Source: Arthrospira sp. PCC 9108
GTDB lineage: Bacteria; Cyanobacteriota; Cyanobacteriia; Cyanobacteriales; Microcoleaceae
Direction of reading: 5' to 3'
Length of the DNA stretch: 64,000 nt
Assembly: GCA_016745315.1 (NCBI GenBank)
Contig: CP066886.1
Span: forward strand, 2,015,501-2,079,500
The notes under the pieces are model-generated. The model had not been told where the DNA came from, did no database searches, and saw nothing but the letters and a program-made list of their open reading frames with translations. Below, one piece after another: positions 55,461 through 64,000 of the stretch. Position numbers and translations under genes: made by a program. Numbering within the stretch: position 1 is the first letter of the stretch; each line of letters opens with the position of its first letter.

Positions 55461-57224
55461 ATGAAACCCATGCGATCGACTGATAGTGATTATCAATATT
55501 TTTGTGTGCGTCTCCAGCCCTTACTAGAAATTGCCTACGAACCTGCCACAATTCCGAGTATTTTAGACCGTCTATTTGCCGTAATTGGCGACAATTTATA
55601 TATACCAAACGGCAATGAAAACCCCAATAAATGGACAGAAAACAACGTCACATTAATCACCTATGGCGATAGTATTTGTAGCCGGGATACTGACCAAAAA
55701 CCCCTAGAAGTTTTGGCAAAATTTTTAGGAGAACACCTGCAAGATACCATCACCGGGGTGCATATTTTACCCTTTTTTCCCTATACCTCAGATGATGGAT
55801 TTGCCGTCAGTGACTATTTAAGCGTTAATCGGGAACTCGGAGACTGGGAAGATATCAAAACCATTGCTAGTCAATTTAACTTAATGGTAGACGTAGTGCT
55901 TAATCATGTTTCCAGTAAGCACCAATGGTTCCAACAATTCCAAGCCGGAGAAAAACCAGGCTCTGATTATTTTATAGTGGTTGAACCCGAAACCGACCTA
56001 TCAGAAGTTGTCAGACCCCGCAACAGTCCCGTATTAGTCAAAGTAGAAACTGTCCATGGAGAAAAGCACGTTTGGGCAACTTTTAGCGAAGATCAGATTG
56101 ATGTTAATTTTGCCAATCCTGATGTCTTAATTGAGTTTTTGAAAATCATCAGATTTTATATAGTGAATGCCAAAGCCAGATATATTCGCCTAGATGCTGT
56201 GGGTTTTATGTGGAAAGAAATCGGCACATCTTGCATTCATTTACCCCCAACCCATGCCATTATTAAACTACTGCGGGAACTGGTAAATATGATAGATCCA
56301 GAAGTAGCTTTAATTACCGAAACCAACGTACCAAACCGGGAAAATCTCAGCTATTTTGGCAATCGAAATGAGGCGCACATGATTTATAACTTTAGCTTGC
56401 CGCCACTGTTGTTAAATGCGATGCTTCAGGGTAAATCAGACCATCTCAAAACCTGGATGATGAGTATGCCACCCGCCCCCCTAGGCTGTGCTTATTTTAA
56501 TTTTACGGCTTCCCATGATGGCATTGGTTTACGTCCGGCCGAGGGTTTACTTTCCGATGATGAATATCAAAGCCTGTTAACCACTATGGAGAAATTAGGC
56601 GGTAAAATTAGCATGAGGAAAAAGCCAGATGGTAGTGAGAGTCCCTATGAAATTAATATTTCCTTATTTGATGCCATGAAAGGCACAGTTAAAGGAGAAG
56701 ATACCTGGCAAATTCAACGCTTTATTTGTTCCCAAACTCTGATGATGTCTTTAGAGGGGATTCCGGCATTTTATATTCATAGTTTATTGGCTACTCCCAA
56801 TGATTATGACAGGTTAAAAGAGACGGGAATGAATCGGTCAATTAATCGCTATAAGTGGCAGATTGAGGATTTACAAAAGGATTTAGAGAACCCCCATTCT
56901 CCTCGATCGCTTGTATTCCGCGAAATCTGTCGGCGCATTAAAATCCGTCGCCAACAGGGTGCTTTTCATCCTAACGCCACTCAATACACCCTACAATTAA
57001 AGCGATCGCTATTTGGGTTTTGGCGACAAAGTATGACCAGAGACCAAAGCATTTTCTGTATCTTTAATCTGACCGATAAACCCCAACAACTCAATTTAAG
57101 AGATGTCAACCTGATCTGTATAGATCCTTGGTTAGATTTAATCAGTGGGGAAATGATTACCGATATTTACTCCAAGTACATCTTACAACCCTATCAAGCC
57201 GTGTGGATTACCAACAAATTCTAG
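55461..57224 (+). CDS. GH13 sucrose-phosphorylase-type enzyme
   Basis: The protein is 587 residues, a (beta/alpha)8 glycoside hydrolase of family 13, subfamily-18 style. Visible catalytic regions: DVVLNHVSSKHQWF, the nucleophile Asp in YIRLDAVGFMWKE, the acid/base Glu in ITETNVPNRENL, and the transition-state Asp in ASHDGIG. GH13_18 members phosphorolyse sucrose or glucosyl-glycerate/glycerol. The substrate cannot be read from sequence. Candidates are sucrose or glucosylglycerol, both cyanobacterial osmolytes. Cytoplasmic, no signal peptide. Confidence 0.8.
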   Translation: MKPMRSTDSDYQYFCVRLQPLLEIAYEPATIPSILDRLFAVIGDNLYIPNGNENPNKWTENNVTLITYGDSICSRDTDQKPLEVLAKFLGEHLQDTITGVHILPFFPYTSDDGFAVSDYLSVNRELGDWEDIKTIASQFNLMVDVVLNHVSSKHQWFQQFQAGEKPGSDYFIVVEPETDLSEVVRPRNSPVLVKVETVHGEKHVWATFSEDQIDVNFANPDVLIEFLKIIRFYIVNAKARYIRLDAVGFMWKEIGTSCIHLPPTHAIIKLLRELVNMIDPEVALITETNVPNRENLSYFGNRNEAHMIYNFSLPPLLLNAMLQGKSDHLKTWMMSMPPAPLGCAYFNFTASHDGIGLRPAEGLLSDDEYQSLLTTMEKLGGKISMRKKPDGSESPYEINISLFDAMKGTVKGEDTWQIQRFICSQTLMMSLEGIPAFYIHSLLATPNDYDRLKETGMNRSINRYKWQIEDLQKDLENPHSPRSLVFREICRRIKIRRQQGAFHPNATQYTLQLKRSLFGFWRQSMTRDQSIFCIFNLTDKPQQLNLRDVNLICIDPWLDLISGEMITDIYSKYILQPYQAVWITNKF

Positions 57225-57338
57225 TACAGCATGATCAGACTCAGAGCGATCACTAAGAATTTTGAGAGTTAACCGTGCAATCTGTGATAACCTAGCAAAA
57301 CCTAGCTAAAACCCGCCTAAGTTCAATTCACCCTTGAT

Positions 57339-59408
57339 ATGGAACAATTTTTAAACCTAATTCCAGAGAGTCCAATAGTCCCATTTACAATTCTGATCCT
57401 AGTCAGTTTAACCATTCCTCCCATTTTCGAGCGTCTTCGACTCCCCGGTTTGGTGGGTTTATTATTTGCGGGAGTAGTATTAGGACCCAACGGAATGCAA
57501 GTTTTGTCTCCTGACTCCGAAATTATGAAATTACTTTCGGATATCGGCAAAATTTACCTAATGTTTGTGGCGGGTTTAGAAATTGACCTAGAAGAATTTA
57601 GGCGCAAACGAAATAGATCCCTATCCTTTGGTCTGATGACCTTTGCTTTCCCTTTAACCGTAGGAACCGCAATTGGTTTATCAGTTGGCTATGGTATAAA
57701 CACATCAATTTTAATGGGTTCTCTACTAGCTTCCCATACCTTATTAGGTTATCCCATTGTAGCACGATTAGGAGTAGTTGCCAATGAATCAGTAGTCGTC
57801 ACTATTGGAGCCACTATTTTTACTGATATTGCCGCTTTATTGGTGCTGGCTATTTGTATTTCCATTCATGGGGGAGATTTTTCCGCTACTTCCATAATTA
57901 TACAATTAGCAGCCCTAGGAATTTATGCTGCTATTGTCCTGTTTGGTTTAGATTGGGCTGGAAAGGAATACTTTAGGCGTACAGGAAATGAAGAAAGTAA
58001 TCAGTTTCTGTTTGTCATGCTGGCAGTTTTTTTGGTCTCGGTAGGCTCACAAATTATCAATGTTGATCAAATTGTCGGTGCATTTTTAGCAGGCTTGGCG
58101 GTTAATGATGTGATCGGTCATAGTCCGGTAGAGGAAAAAGTGGAGTTTGTAGGTAGTACCCTATTTATTCCCTTTTTCTTTGTGGGGATGGGATTACTCA
58201 TTGATGTTCCGGCTTTTATTCAAAGTTTAACAACTGGTATTGGCTTAACTTTAGCTATTGTTTTAGGCTTACTAGGTAGTAAGTTAATGGCTGCTACTGG
58301 GATGAAATTACTGTTTCGTTATAACTGGAACGAAACAATGACTATGTGGGCTTTATCTGTTCCCCAGGTGGCTGCTACCCTCGCCGCCGCCTTAGCCGCT
58401 GAACGGGTAGGGTTGATATCTGAGCAAGTCTTTAATACGGTGATTGTGCTAATGTTGGTCACTTCAGTTTTGGGACCAATATTAACCGCTCGTTTTGGGA
58501 GTCGATTATCTATCCCCAAACCTAATTTACAAGCACCCAAAGAGGCTTGGATACCTGAAAAACATTCAGAAATAGGCTTAGAAAATCCCTGGAATCAATT
58601 TACAGTTGTCGTGGCTGTATCTAACCCTATGTCGGTGCGGTATTTAGTGGAAATGGCGGGTTTATTGGCGCGTCACGAGTCGGGTTTAGTGGTTCCCATC
58701 ACGATTACCCAAGCTCATGTACAAATGGATGAACCTCAGTTAGATGTTACCTTGCGTCAAAGCGATCGCCTCTTAGAAAAAGCCGCAGAAGTGGCTAAGG
58801 AGTTTGGTGTCCAAACTGAAACTAGACTCCGTATCGATGACGATATTGCTGAAGGAATTAGCCGCACCGCTAGGGAATTTGACGCGAGTTTAATTGTGAT
58901 TGGTTGGAATTCTAACACTAGCCTACGAGCCAGACTTTTAGGTAACTTAATTGATAATGTATTTTGGTCTTCCCATTGTCCGGTGGCGGTCTTAAAGCTA
59001 TTGGAAGCACCTATTGACATCCATCGGATTTTGGTTCCGGTTAAAAATATTACCCCCCAAGCGATTAGAACTATTCGATTTGCTCAACTGTTTGCTGATA
59101 GTAACCAAGCTGAGGTAATGTTATTGCAAGTTTGCGATCGCCGCACTTCTAGGGAACAGGTGAATGAGTTGGAGTCGGAATTATCCACAATTCTAGCATC
59201 AGGACCCCAGGTCAAATCTGATATTCAGGTCTTAGTCCATGACAATGTATCTGATGCACTTCTCAAAGCCTCTCAATCCTTTGATTTAGTCGTATTGCGA
59301 TCGATGCGTCGTCGCACCGCTGGGGGTCTGGCTGTAAGCGATGTCACTACGGAAATGATTAAGAGTTTGACCTGTTCCTTTATCCTATTTGGTGAACCAC
59401 ACTCTTGA
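57339..59408 (+). CDS. CPA2 cation:proton antiporter with C-terminal universal-stress domains
   Basis: The protein is 689 residues. The N-terminal 400 residues form twelve or so membrane helices of the KefB/NhaS3-type exchanger (LLFAGVVLGPNGM, GALLAGLAVNDVIGH-like GAFLAGLAVNDVI). The C-terminal 270 residues hold two universal-stress-protein-type domains (LIVIGWNSNTSLRARLLG and the last, LVVLRSMRRRTAGGL). Such fusions exchange Na+ or K+ for H+ and are regulated by nucleotide or stress binding. The ion cannot be read. It borders the right-hand mobile region. Confidence 0.85.
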   Translation: MEQFLNLIPESPIVPFTILILVSLTIPPIFERLRLPGLVGLLFAGVVLGPNGMQVLSPDSEIMKLLSDIGKIYLMFVAGLEIDLEEFRRKRNRSLSFGLMTFAFPLTVGTAIGLSVGYGINTSILMGSLLASHTLLGYPIVARLGVVANESVVVTIGATIFTDIAALLVLAICISIHGGDFSATSIIIQLAALGIYAAIVLFGLDWAGKEYFRRTGNEESNQFLFVMLAVFLVSVGSQIINVDQIVGAFLAGLAVNDVIGHSPVEEKVEFVGSTLFIPFFFVGMGLLIDVPAFIQSLTTGIGLTLAIVLGLLGSKLMAATGMKLLFRYNWNETMTMWALSVPQVAATLAAALAAERVGLISEQVFNTVIVLMLVTSVLGPILTARFGSRLSIPKPNLQAPKEAWIPEKHSEIGLENPWNQFTVVVAVSNPMSVRYLVEMAGLLARHESGLVVPITITQAHVQMDEPQLDVTLRQSDRLLEKAAEVAKEFGVQTETRLRIDDDIAEGISRTAREFDASLIVIGWNSNTSLRARLLGNLIDNVFWSSHCPVAVLKLLEAPIDIHRILVPVKNITPQAIRTIRFAQLFADSNQAEVMLLQVCDRRTSREQVNELESELSTILASGPQVKSDIQVLVHDNVSDALLKASQSFDLVVLRSMRRRTAGGLAVSDVTTEMIKSLTCSFILFGEPHS

Positions 59409-59444
59409 TTTTTGGCGAGGAACCTGCTACAATGACTCTCAGGT

Positions 59445-60604
59445 GTGCGAGACGTTCAGGTATGAAATAAGGTTGAGATGCCTAAAATAACTACTTGGTA
59501 GCGACTTCAACCCCTGGGTTGGATATAAGGAGCGCACTCCTGACCATCCCTATAACTGTTTATATGTCCCGACGCTTAGGGAAATCTAAGCAAGGCAGGG
59601 AACTCAAGGTCCTAAGCGAACTGAGAAATCACAGAGCAGAGGGTAACGGCGATAGCCACCCCTAGTTTTAGGACTCACAACCCTAGGACTAAAGCGGGGA
59701 ACGGAAGGCTCCGAGGTGTAACCTAATACCGGAATCGAGACCACTGCCAACCATCCATGATTAAGGAAACTGAATGTCCGGCTTGAACCATGGTAATACA
59801 TTAGCAGCGAAATAGGTTGACACGCTGCGCCCAAAAGGGCAAGGGGAAAAGTAGGGGGCTCATACGACTACCTGCACAGACTTTTAAAGTACCCCGGTTC
59901 TGAGGACAAATCTAACGATGGAATGCCCATATAAGCGGAACGTTGTAACCCCTCTAATGCTCTGCCTATAAACAAGTGAGTAATGCTATTGACAAGGCAG
60001 TAGTGAAAAATGTAAGCGCATGGTTAGAGGGTGAAGGATGTGACCAGAAGCTAAAGCCCAATTGTCATGGTTGGGATATGCCCAATTGTCACGGTGTGGA
60101 TATAGATACTGCGATTATTAGGAGTATAGTGGCGAGAACGAGTTGAAAGACTACGTGCTGCATAAAGCTCTGAACATTGAAGTACGAAAGCAGGGGGTAG
60201 TAACCCTGTTCCGATGACAAAAGGGTATCCACATCAGGAGCCGTGTGATGGGAAACTATCAAGCAAGGTTTTGAATGGGAGGGGGTGAAGGTGACTTCAC
60301 TCTCGACCCCTACCCCTGGAGGGTGAAGGATGTGACCAGAAGCCAATGCCTAATTGTAATGATTAGGATATGCCCACAGGTCGCGGTGTGGATATAGATA
60401 CTGCGATTAGTAGGAGTATAATGGCGAGAGCGAGTTGAAAGACTACGTGGTGCATAAAGCTCCAAAAGTTGAAGTACGAAAGCAGGGGGTAGTAACTCTG
60501 TTCCTATGAAAAAGGGTGTCCACATCAGGAGCCGTGTGATGCGAAAGTATCAAGCACGGTTTTTAATGGGAGTTCGGGAAGGTGACTTCCCGTTCGACCC
60601 CTAC
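59445..60604 (+). mobile_element. ORF-less group II intron with duplicated 3' end
   Basis: The 5' end is GTGCGAGACGTTCAGG at 59445. Domain I-III sequences match the other introns. Domain IV has no maturase. The 3' region (domain V GAGCCGTGTGATG with GAAA loop, domain VI, CGACCCCTAC) occurs twice, ending at 60313 and 60604. The intron inserts seven bases before a tRNA gene. It must rely on a maturase supplied by another intron. Which 3' end is used is unknown. Confidence 0.8.
60027..60604. repeat. 292-bp tandem duplication of intron domains V-VI
   Basis: 60027-60318 and 60319-60604 both run from GAGGGTGAAGGATGTGACC to CGACCCCTACC with scattered differences. Each carries a domain V hairpin and a possible 3' splice site. 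Confidence 0.75.
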
Positions 60605-60611
60605 CGATTTG

Positions 60612-60686
60612 TGCGCCCTTGGCCGATTGGGGAGGCAGCGAACTCATAATTCGCCTTCAGACTGGTTCGATTCCAGTAGGGCGCAT
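60612..60686 (+). tRNA. tRNA with CAU anticodon (probably tRNA-Ile2)
   Basis: The acceptor TGCGCCC/GGGCGCA is perfect, the T-arm ACTGG/CCAGT and the anticodon stem GCGAA/TTCGC with loop CTCATAA are all present. AACTCATAATT around CAU is characteristic of tRNA-Ile2 whose C34 becomes lysidine; initiator features (three GC pairs under the anticodon) are absent. An elongator Met tRNA cannot be ruled out. The D-stem is short (GCC/GGC). Confidence 0.8.
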
Positions 60687-60884
60687 TCCCGACAATACTT
60701 TATCCTGACTACTATCGCGTGATATCGCTCAACCCGATATTCGTACCGTTACACTCAAAATGCACTCCATTCAGTCTTAGCACACGGGACAATTAGTGCA
60801 TATCCCTTAGCAACAAATTTTAATTATTGACGGGTTAATCAATAAGCACAACTTAATCAATCTGTCAAATACCCATATCACCCC
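60687..60884 (-). repeat. remnant of the 13-kb element end beside the tRNA
   Basis: This is the reverse complement of 13335-13522 with scattered substitutions (CTTAGCACACGGGACAAT, GACGGGTTAATCAATAAG). It starts at the 3' end of the tRNA and is cut by the IS at 60885. It indicates an old integration at tRNA-CAU by a relative of the left element. Confidence 0.75.
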
Positions 60885-62302
60885 CAGCAATTCTCATTTT
60901 GGCGAAAACCTGTTCAAGTCCCCAGCATCCCTGTATCGTAATGACATCCAAGAAACCCAGGAGCGCCAGAGCCGTTGAAAAAGCCAGGTGGCTTTGAGAC
61001 TCTAGTCGGTTCTTTCCGCCAGTGCTTGTCATCGCTACCGGACAAGCGCCGGGGTAAAAATCGCCGCTATGGAATGGAGGATGCCGCTTTAAGTGCGTTT
61101 AGTGTGTTTTTTACTCAAACTCCGTCGTTTCTGGCTTATCAACGTCTGATGGAGGGGAGTAAAGGCAAGAGCAATGCCCAAAGTCTGTTTGGAGTTCATC
61201 GAATTCCCTGTGATAACCAGATTCGGGACTTATTAGATGCCGTGTCCCCAGAGCACCTGTTTCCAGTGTTTGAGGATATCCTACAAGTCTTGGAAGCCCA
61301 GGGGCAGTTAGAAGACTTCCGTTGCCTAGGGGACAGTCTATTAGTCGCGTTGGATGGCACCGAATACTTCAGTTCCGACCAAATTCACTGTCCCCACTGT
61401 TCAACGCGCACCCAGAAGTCAGGAAAAACCCATTACTTCCATAGTGTTGTCACTCCAGTCATCGTCTGTCCGGGACAGAATCATGTGATTCCCTTAGTCC
61501 CCGAATTTATCGTGCCCCAAGATGGTCATGATAAGCAAGACTGTGAGAATGCCGCCGCCAAACGCTGGCTATCGAGGCAAGAACAATGCTTGAGGGCTTT
61601 GAATGTCACGGTTTGAGGGGATGACCTCTATTGCCACCAACCGTTGTGTCAGCAGTTTTTAGAGCAGCAACTTAACTTCATCGTCGTCTGTCGCCCCGAG
61701 TCTCATACTACCCTCTATGAACACCTAGAGGGCATCGAACTCCCGACCCTCACGACCAAGAAGTGGACTGGTAAAGTCGAGAAAACCTATACCTACCGCT
61801 ATCTCAACGGAGTCCCCCTCAAAGATAGCGATGAGGCGCTGTTGGTTAACTGGTGCGAACTTACTGTCACCACCGCTGATGGCTAGGTAACCTATCACAA
61901 CTCCTTGGCCACGAATTATCCTCTCAGCGATGAGAATGTAGCCGAGGTGGTTCGGGCCGGGCGGACTCGTTGGAAAGTTGAGAATGAGAACAACAACACT
62001 CTCAAGACCAAGGGCTACCATCTCGAACACAATTTTGGCCATGGCAAGCAGCATCTTTCTTCCTTGCTCCGGACCATCAACATCCTCTCGCTGCTCTTCC
62101 ACACCCTGCAGGAGTTGCTCGATAACAAGTACCAGTTGCTACGAGCGCACTTATCGAAGCGCCAAACCTTCTTTAATGATTTGCGCGCGCTTACCCAGAC
62201 TGTACTTCGACAGTTGGGACCACCTTCTGACCTTTATGCTTGAGGGTCTCGAGTTAGACATCCCACCCGATAGCAGTTGAATTGCCAAAATGAGAATTGC
62301 TG
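60885..62302 (+). mobile_element. IS element with 19-bp perfect terminal repeats
   Basis: CAGCAATTCTCATTTTGGC (60885-60903) is perfectly inverted at 62284-62302. It encloses one transposase frame with two nonsense codons. No clear target duplication was seen. The family could be IS4-like or another DDE group. Confidence 0.8.
60975..62243 (+). pseudogene. DDE transposase with two in-frame stops
   Basis: One frame runs MKKPGGFETLVGSF to LGPPSDLYA, 422 codons, broken by TGA at 61614-61616 (after LNVTV) and TAG at 61884-61886 (after TTADG). Motifs: VALDGTEYF (first Asp), then HPHCSTRTQK with Cys pairs (CPHC), GDDLYCHQPLC and the Glu region VRAGRTRWKVENENNN. The rest is intact, so decay is recent or the stops are read through. 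IS4-like by the R-x-R-W-x-V-E-N-x-N motif. Confidence 0.7.
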
Positions 62303-62358
62303 AAAAAACTTCCTCAAACCTACACACAAACCAAAAACCTGTTACAATAGCAACCACC

Positions 62359-62595
62359 GTGCGAAACGTTTAGGAGTGGAATAGGGCTGCGATGCCTGAA
62401 ATAACCTCCTAGTGGGACTTCTACCCCTTGGTAGAATATAAGGATTGCGCCCTGACCATCCCATAACTATCTATGTGTTCCAACATCTGGACTCGACACC
62501 CAGATAAGGCAGAGAGACTCAAGGTCAAGACAGAGCGCTAGAAAGAGGAAGTTATGACTCCTCAAGTATAGCAGGAAGTTGAGAGTAACGGCGGT
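62359..62595 (+). mobile_element. group II intron D, 5' part only
   Basis: It begins GTGCGAAACGTTTAGG at 62359 and continues into domain I as in the other introns until GAGAGTAACGGCGGT, where intron E starts. The rest of D must lie to the right of the nested introns, beyond the window. Confidence 0.75.
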
Positions 62596-63168
62596 GTGCG
62601 AGACGTTTAGGAGTGAAATAGGGCTGCAATGCCTGAAATCATCTCCTAGTGGGACTTCTACCCCTTGGTAGAATCTAAGGTGAGCGTACCTGACCATCCC
62701 ATAACTATCTATGTGTTCCAATTATCTGGGCTAAATTGGATTTAGAATCAGATAAAGGCCAAGAGACTCAAGGTCAAGGCTGAACGCTGGTGTTATGTAC
62801 AGCAGGAAGTTGAGAGTAACGGCGGTAGCCACCCCCAGTTTCAAGGTTCACACCCGTCAGACTGAAGCGGGGAACGGAAGGCGTGAAGTAGAACCTACTA
62901 CCAGAGGCGACCACTGCCAACCATCCATGATTAGGGAAACCGAATGTCCGGCTTCAACCATCGTAATACTCTAGTAGCGAAATAGGTTGATACGCTGCGC
63001 TCAAAAGAGTACGGGGAAAAGAAGGGGTATATCACCACCACCTTCACAGACCTTTAAAGTACCCCGGTGGATAGGACGAATCTAAAGATGGAATGCCCCC
63101 ATAGATGGAACGTTTAAACCCCTCATTGGCTCTGCCTCACGGCAGAGCGTGAAAAGTGTAAGCGTATG
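62596..63168 (+). mobile_element. group II intron E, 5' part, nested in D
   Basis: It begins GTGCGAGACGTTTAGG directly after D's ...AACGGCGGT. It runs through domain I-III to GTAAGCGTATG, where intron F starts. Sequence matches the 59.4-kb intron over 500 bp. Confidence 0.75.
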
Positions 63169-63666
63169 GTGCGAGACGTTCGGGTATTAAATAGGGCTTA
63201 AATGCCCGAAATAACTACCCGGTGAGGATTCCAGCTCCGAATCTGGATATAAGGAGACCTCTCCTGACCATCCTCATAACTGGTTATATGTCCCGACGCT
63301 TAGGGAACTAAGCAAGGCAGGGAACTCAAGGTCATAAACGAACTGAGAAATCAGGGAGTAGAGAGTAACGGCGATAGCCACCCCCAGTTTTGGAAATCAT
63401 AACTCCAGGATAGAAGCGGGGAACGGAAGGCGTGAGGTAGAACCTACTACCAAGACGCGACCACTGCCAACCATCTATGATTAGGAAGACCGAATGTCCG
63501 ACTTGAACCATCGTAATACACTAGCAGCGAAATAGGTTGACACGCTGCGCTCAAAAGGGCAAGGGGAAAAGTAAGGGGTTCGTCCGACTACCTACACAGA
63601 CCTTTAAAAGTACCCCGGTTCTGAGGACAAATCTAACGATGGAATGCCCATATAATCGGAACGTTG
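63169..63666 (+). mobile_element. group II intron F, 5' part, nested in E
   Basis: It begins GTGCGAGACGTTCGGG at 63169 and runs to ATCGGAACGTTG at 63666, where G starts. In other copies this motif continues GTAACCCC. Confidence 0.75.
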
Positions 63667-64000
63667 GTGCGAGACGTTCAGGCAAAAAATAAGGTTGAAA
63701 TACCTGAAATAACCGCCTGGTGGGGACTTAAACCCCTTGGCTGAATATAAGGATATCTCTCCTGACCATCCTCATAACTGTTTATATGTCCCAACGATTA
63801 GTATCCCACGATACAAATCAAGGCAGGGAACCCAAGGTCAAAACCAACTAACTCATACAAATTACTTATACAAATTCTACAAATAGATAAGTAGAAGTTA
63901 GAGAGTCAGGGTAACGGCGATAGCCACCCCCAGTTTTGGGAATCACAACCCCAGGATTGAAGCGGGGAACGGAAGGCTCCAAGGTGTAACCCAACACCAG
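63667..64000 (+). mobile_element. group II intron G, 5' part, nested in F, runs off the edge
   Basis: It begins GTGCGAGACGTTCAGG at 63667 and includes the uninterrupted ATACAAATCAAGGCAGGG site that is occupied by the inner intron at 16.9-23.1 kb. It ends at the window edge in domain I/II. Confidence 0.75.

Noticed and set aside
59604..60525. Minus-strand frames in 59.6-60.5 kb
   Set aside because: These are antisense to intron RNA structure and have no homology-like features.

Overview
This window most likely comes from a filamentous cyanobacterium of the Arthrospira/Limnospira type. The evidence is frequent GCGATCGC (HIP1) octamers, a cyanophycin synthetase/cyanophycinase pair, Ycf34, phycobilisome-type proteins, secreted TPR-CHAT proteins, DUF2887/Rpn-family genes and many group II introns. 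The genus is an inference from gene content and style; no marker gene was compared.

Layout. (1) 1-12.7 kb is a decayed virus-like integrative element. Leftward operons hold a P-loop ATPase, a PD-(D/E)XK-type nuclease-like protein and several genes I do not recognise. A rightward operon holds small virion-like genes, a long receptor-binding fibre ending in an S74 intramolecular chaperone, and small end-of-operon genes. Many genes carry one premature stop (almost always where Gln or Trp is expected) or a one-base frameshift. (2) 12.7-15.2 kb is the element's end: a 17-bp hairpin, a segment repeated at 60.7 kb, and a tyrosine integrase flanked by 101-bp inverted repeats containing the 3' end of a tRNA-Asp gene. 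(3) 15.4-16.7 kb is a tRNA nucleotidyltransferase. (4) 16.9-23.1 kb is one group II intron interrupted by a second group II intron and by an IS630-type element. (5) 23.1-38.7 kb holds a broken AAA-GGDEF protein, Ycf34, a Ser/Thr kinase, two TPR-CHAT proteins (one lacking the catalytic His) and tandem DUF2887 genes. (6) 38.9-59.4 kb is mostly intact chromosomal housekeeping: tsaB, CbiM/CbiQ metal-uptake genes, a bacterioferritin, a C39-like peptidase, a FAS1-COP23 secreted protein, an unusual phycobiliprotein-like/linker pair, cphB-cphA, trmD, a glutaredoxin-CcdA fusion, a GH13 phosphorylase-like enzyme and a CPA2 antiporter. (7) 59.4-64 kb is again mobile DNA: an ORF-less group II intron with a duplicated 3' end, a tRNA(CAU), a remnant of the 13-kb element end, an IS with intact ends but a doubly stopped transposase, and four group II intron 5' ends nested one inside the other, running off the right edge.

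How it fits together. Two hot spots flank a stable core. Introns have inserted into introns at both, and the tRNA-linked module occurs at both. Cyanophycin synthesis and breakdown (cphA/cphB) sit beside the phycobilisome-like pair, both connected with nitrogen storage. The CHAT proteins look like a secreted protease and a catalytically dead paralogue. Many lesions are single-base losses in homopolymers, so raw-read confirmation matters before any frameshift is interpreted biologically.
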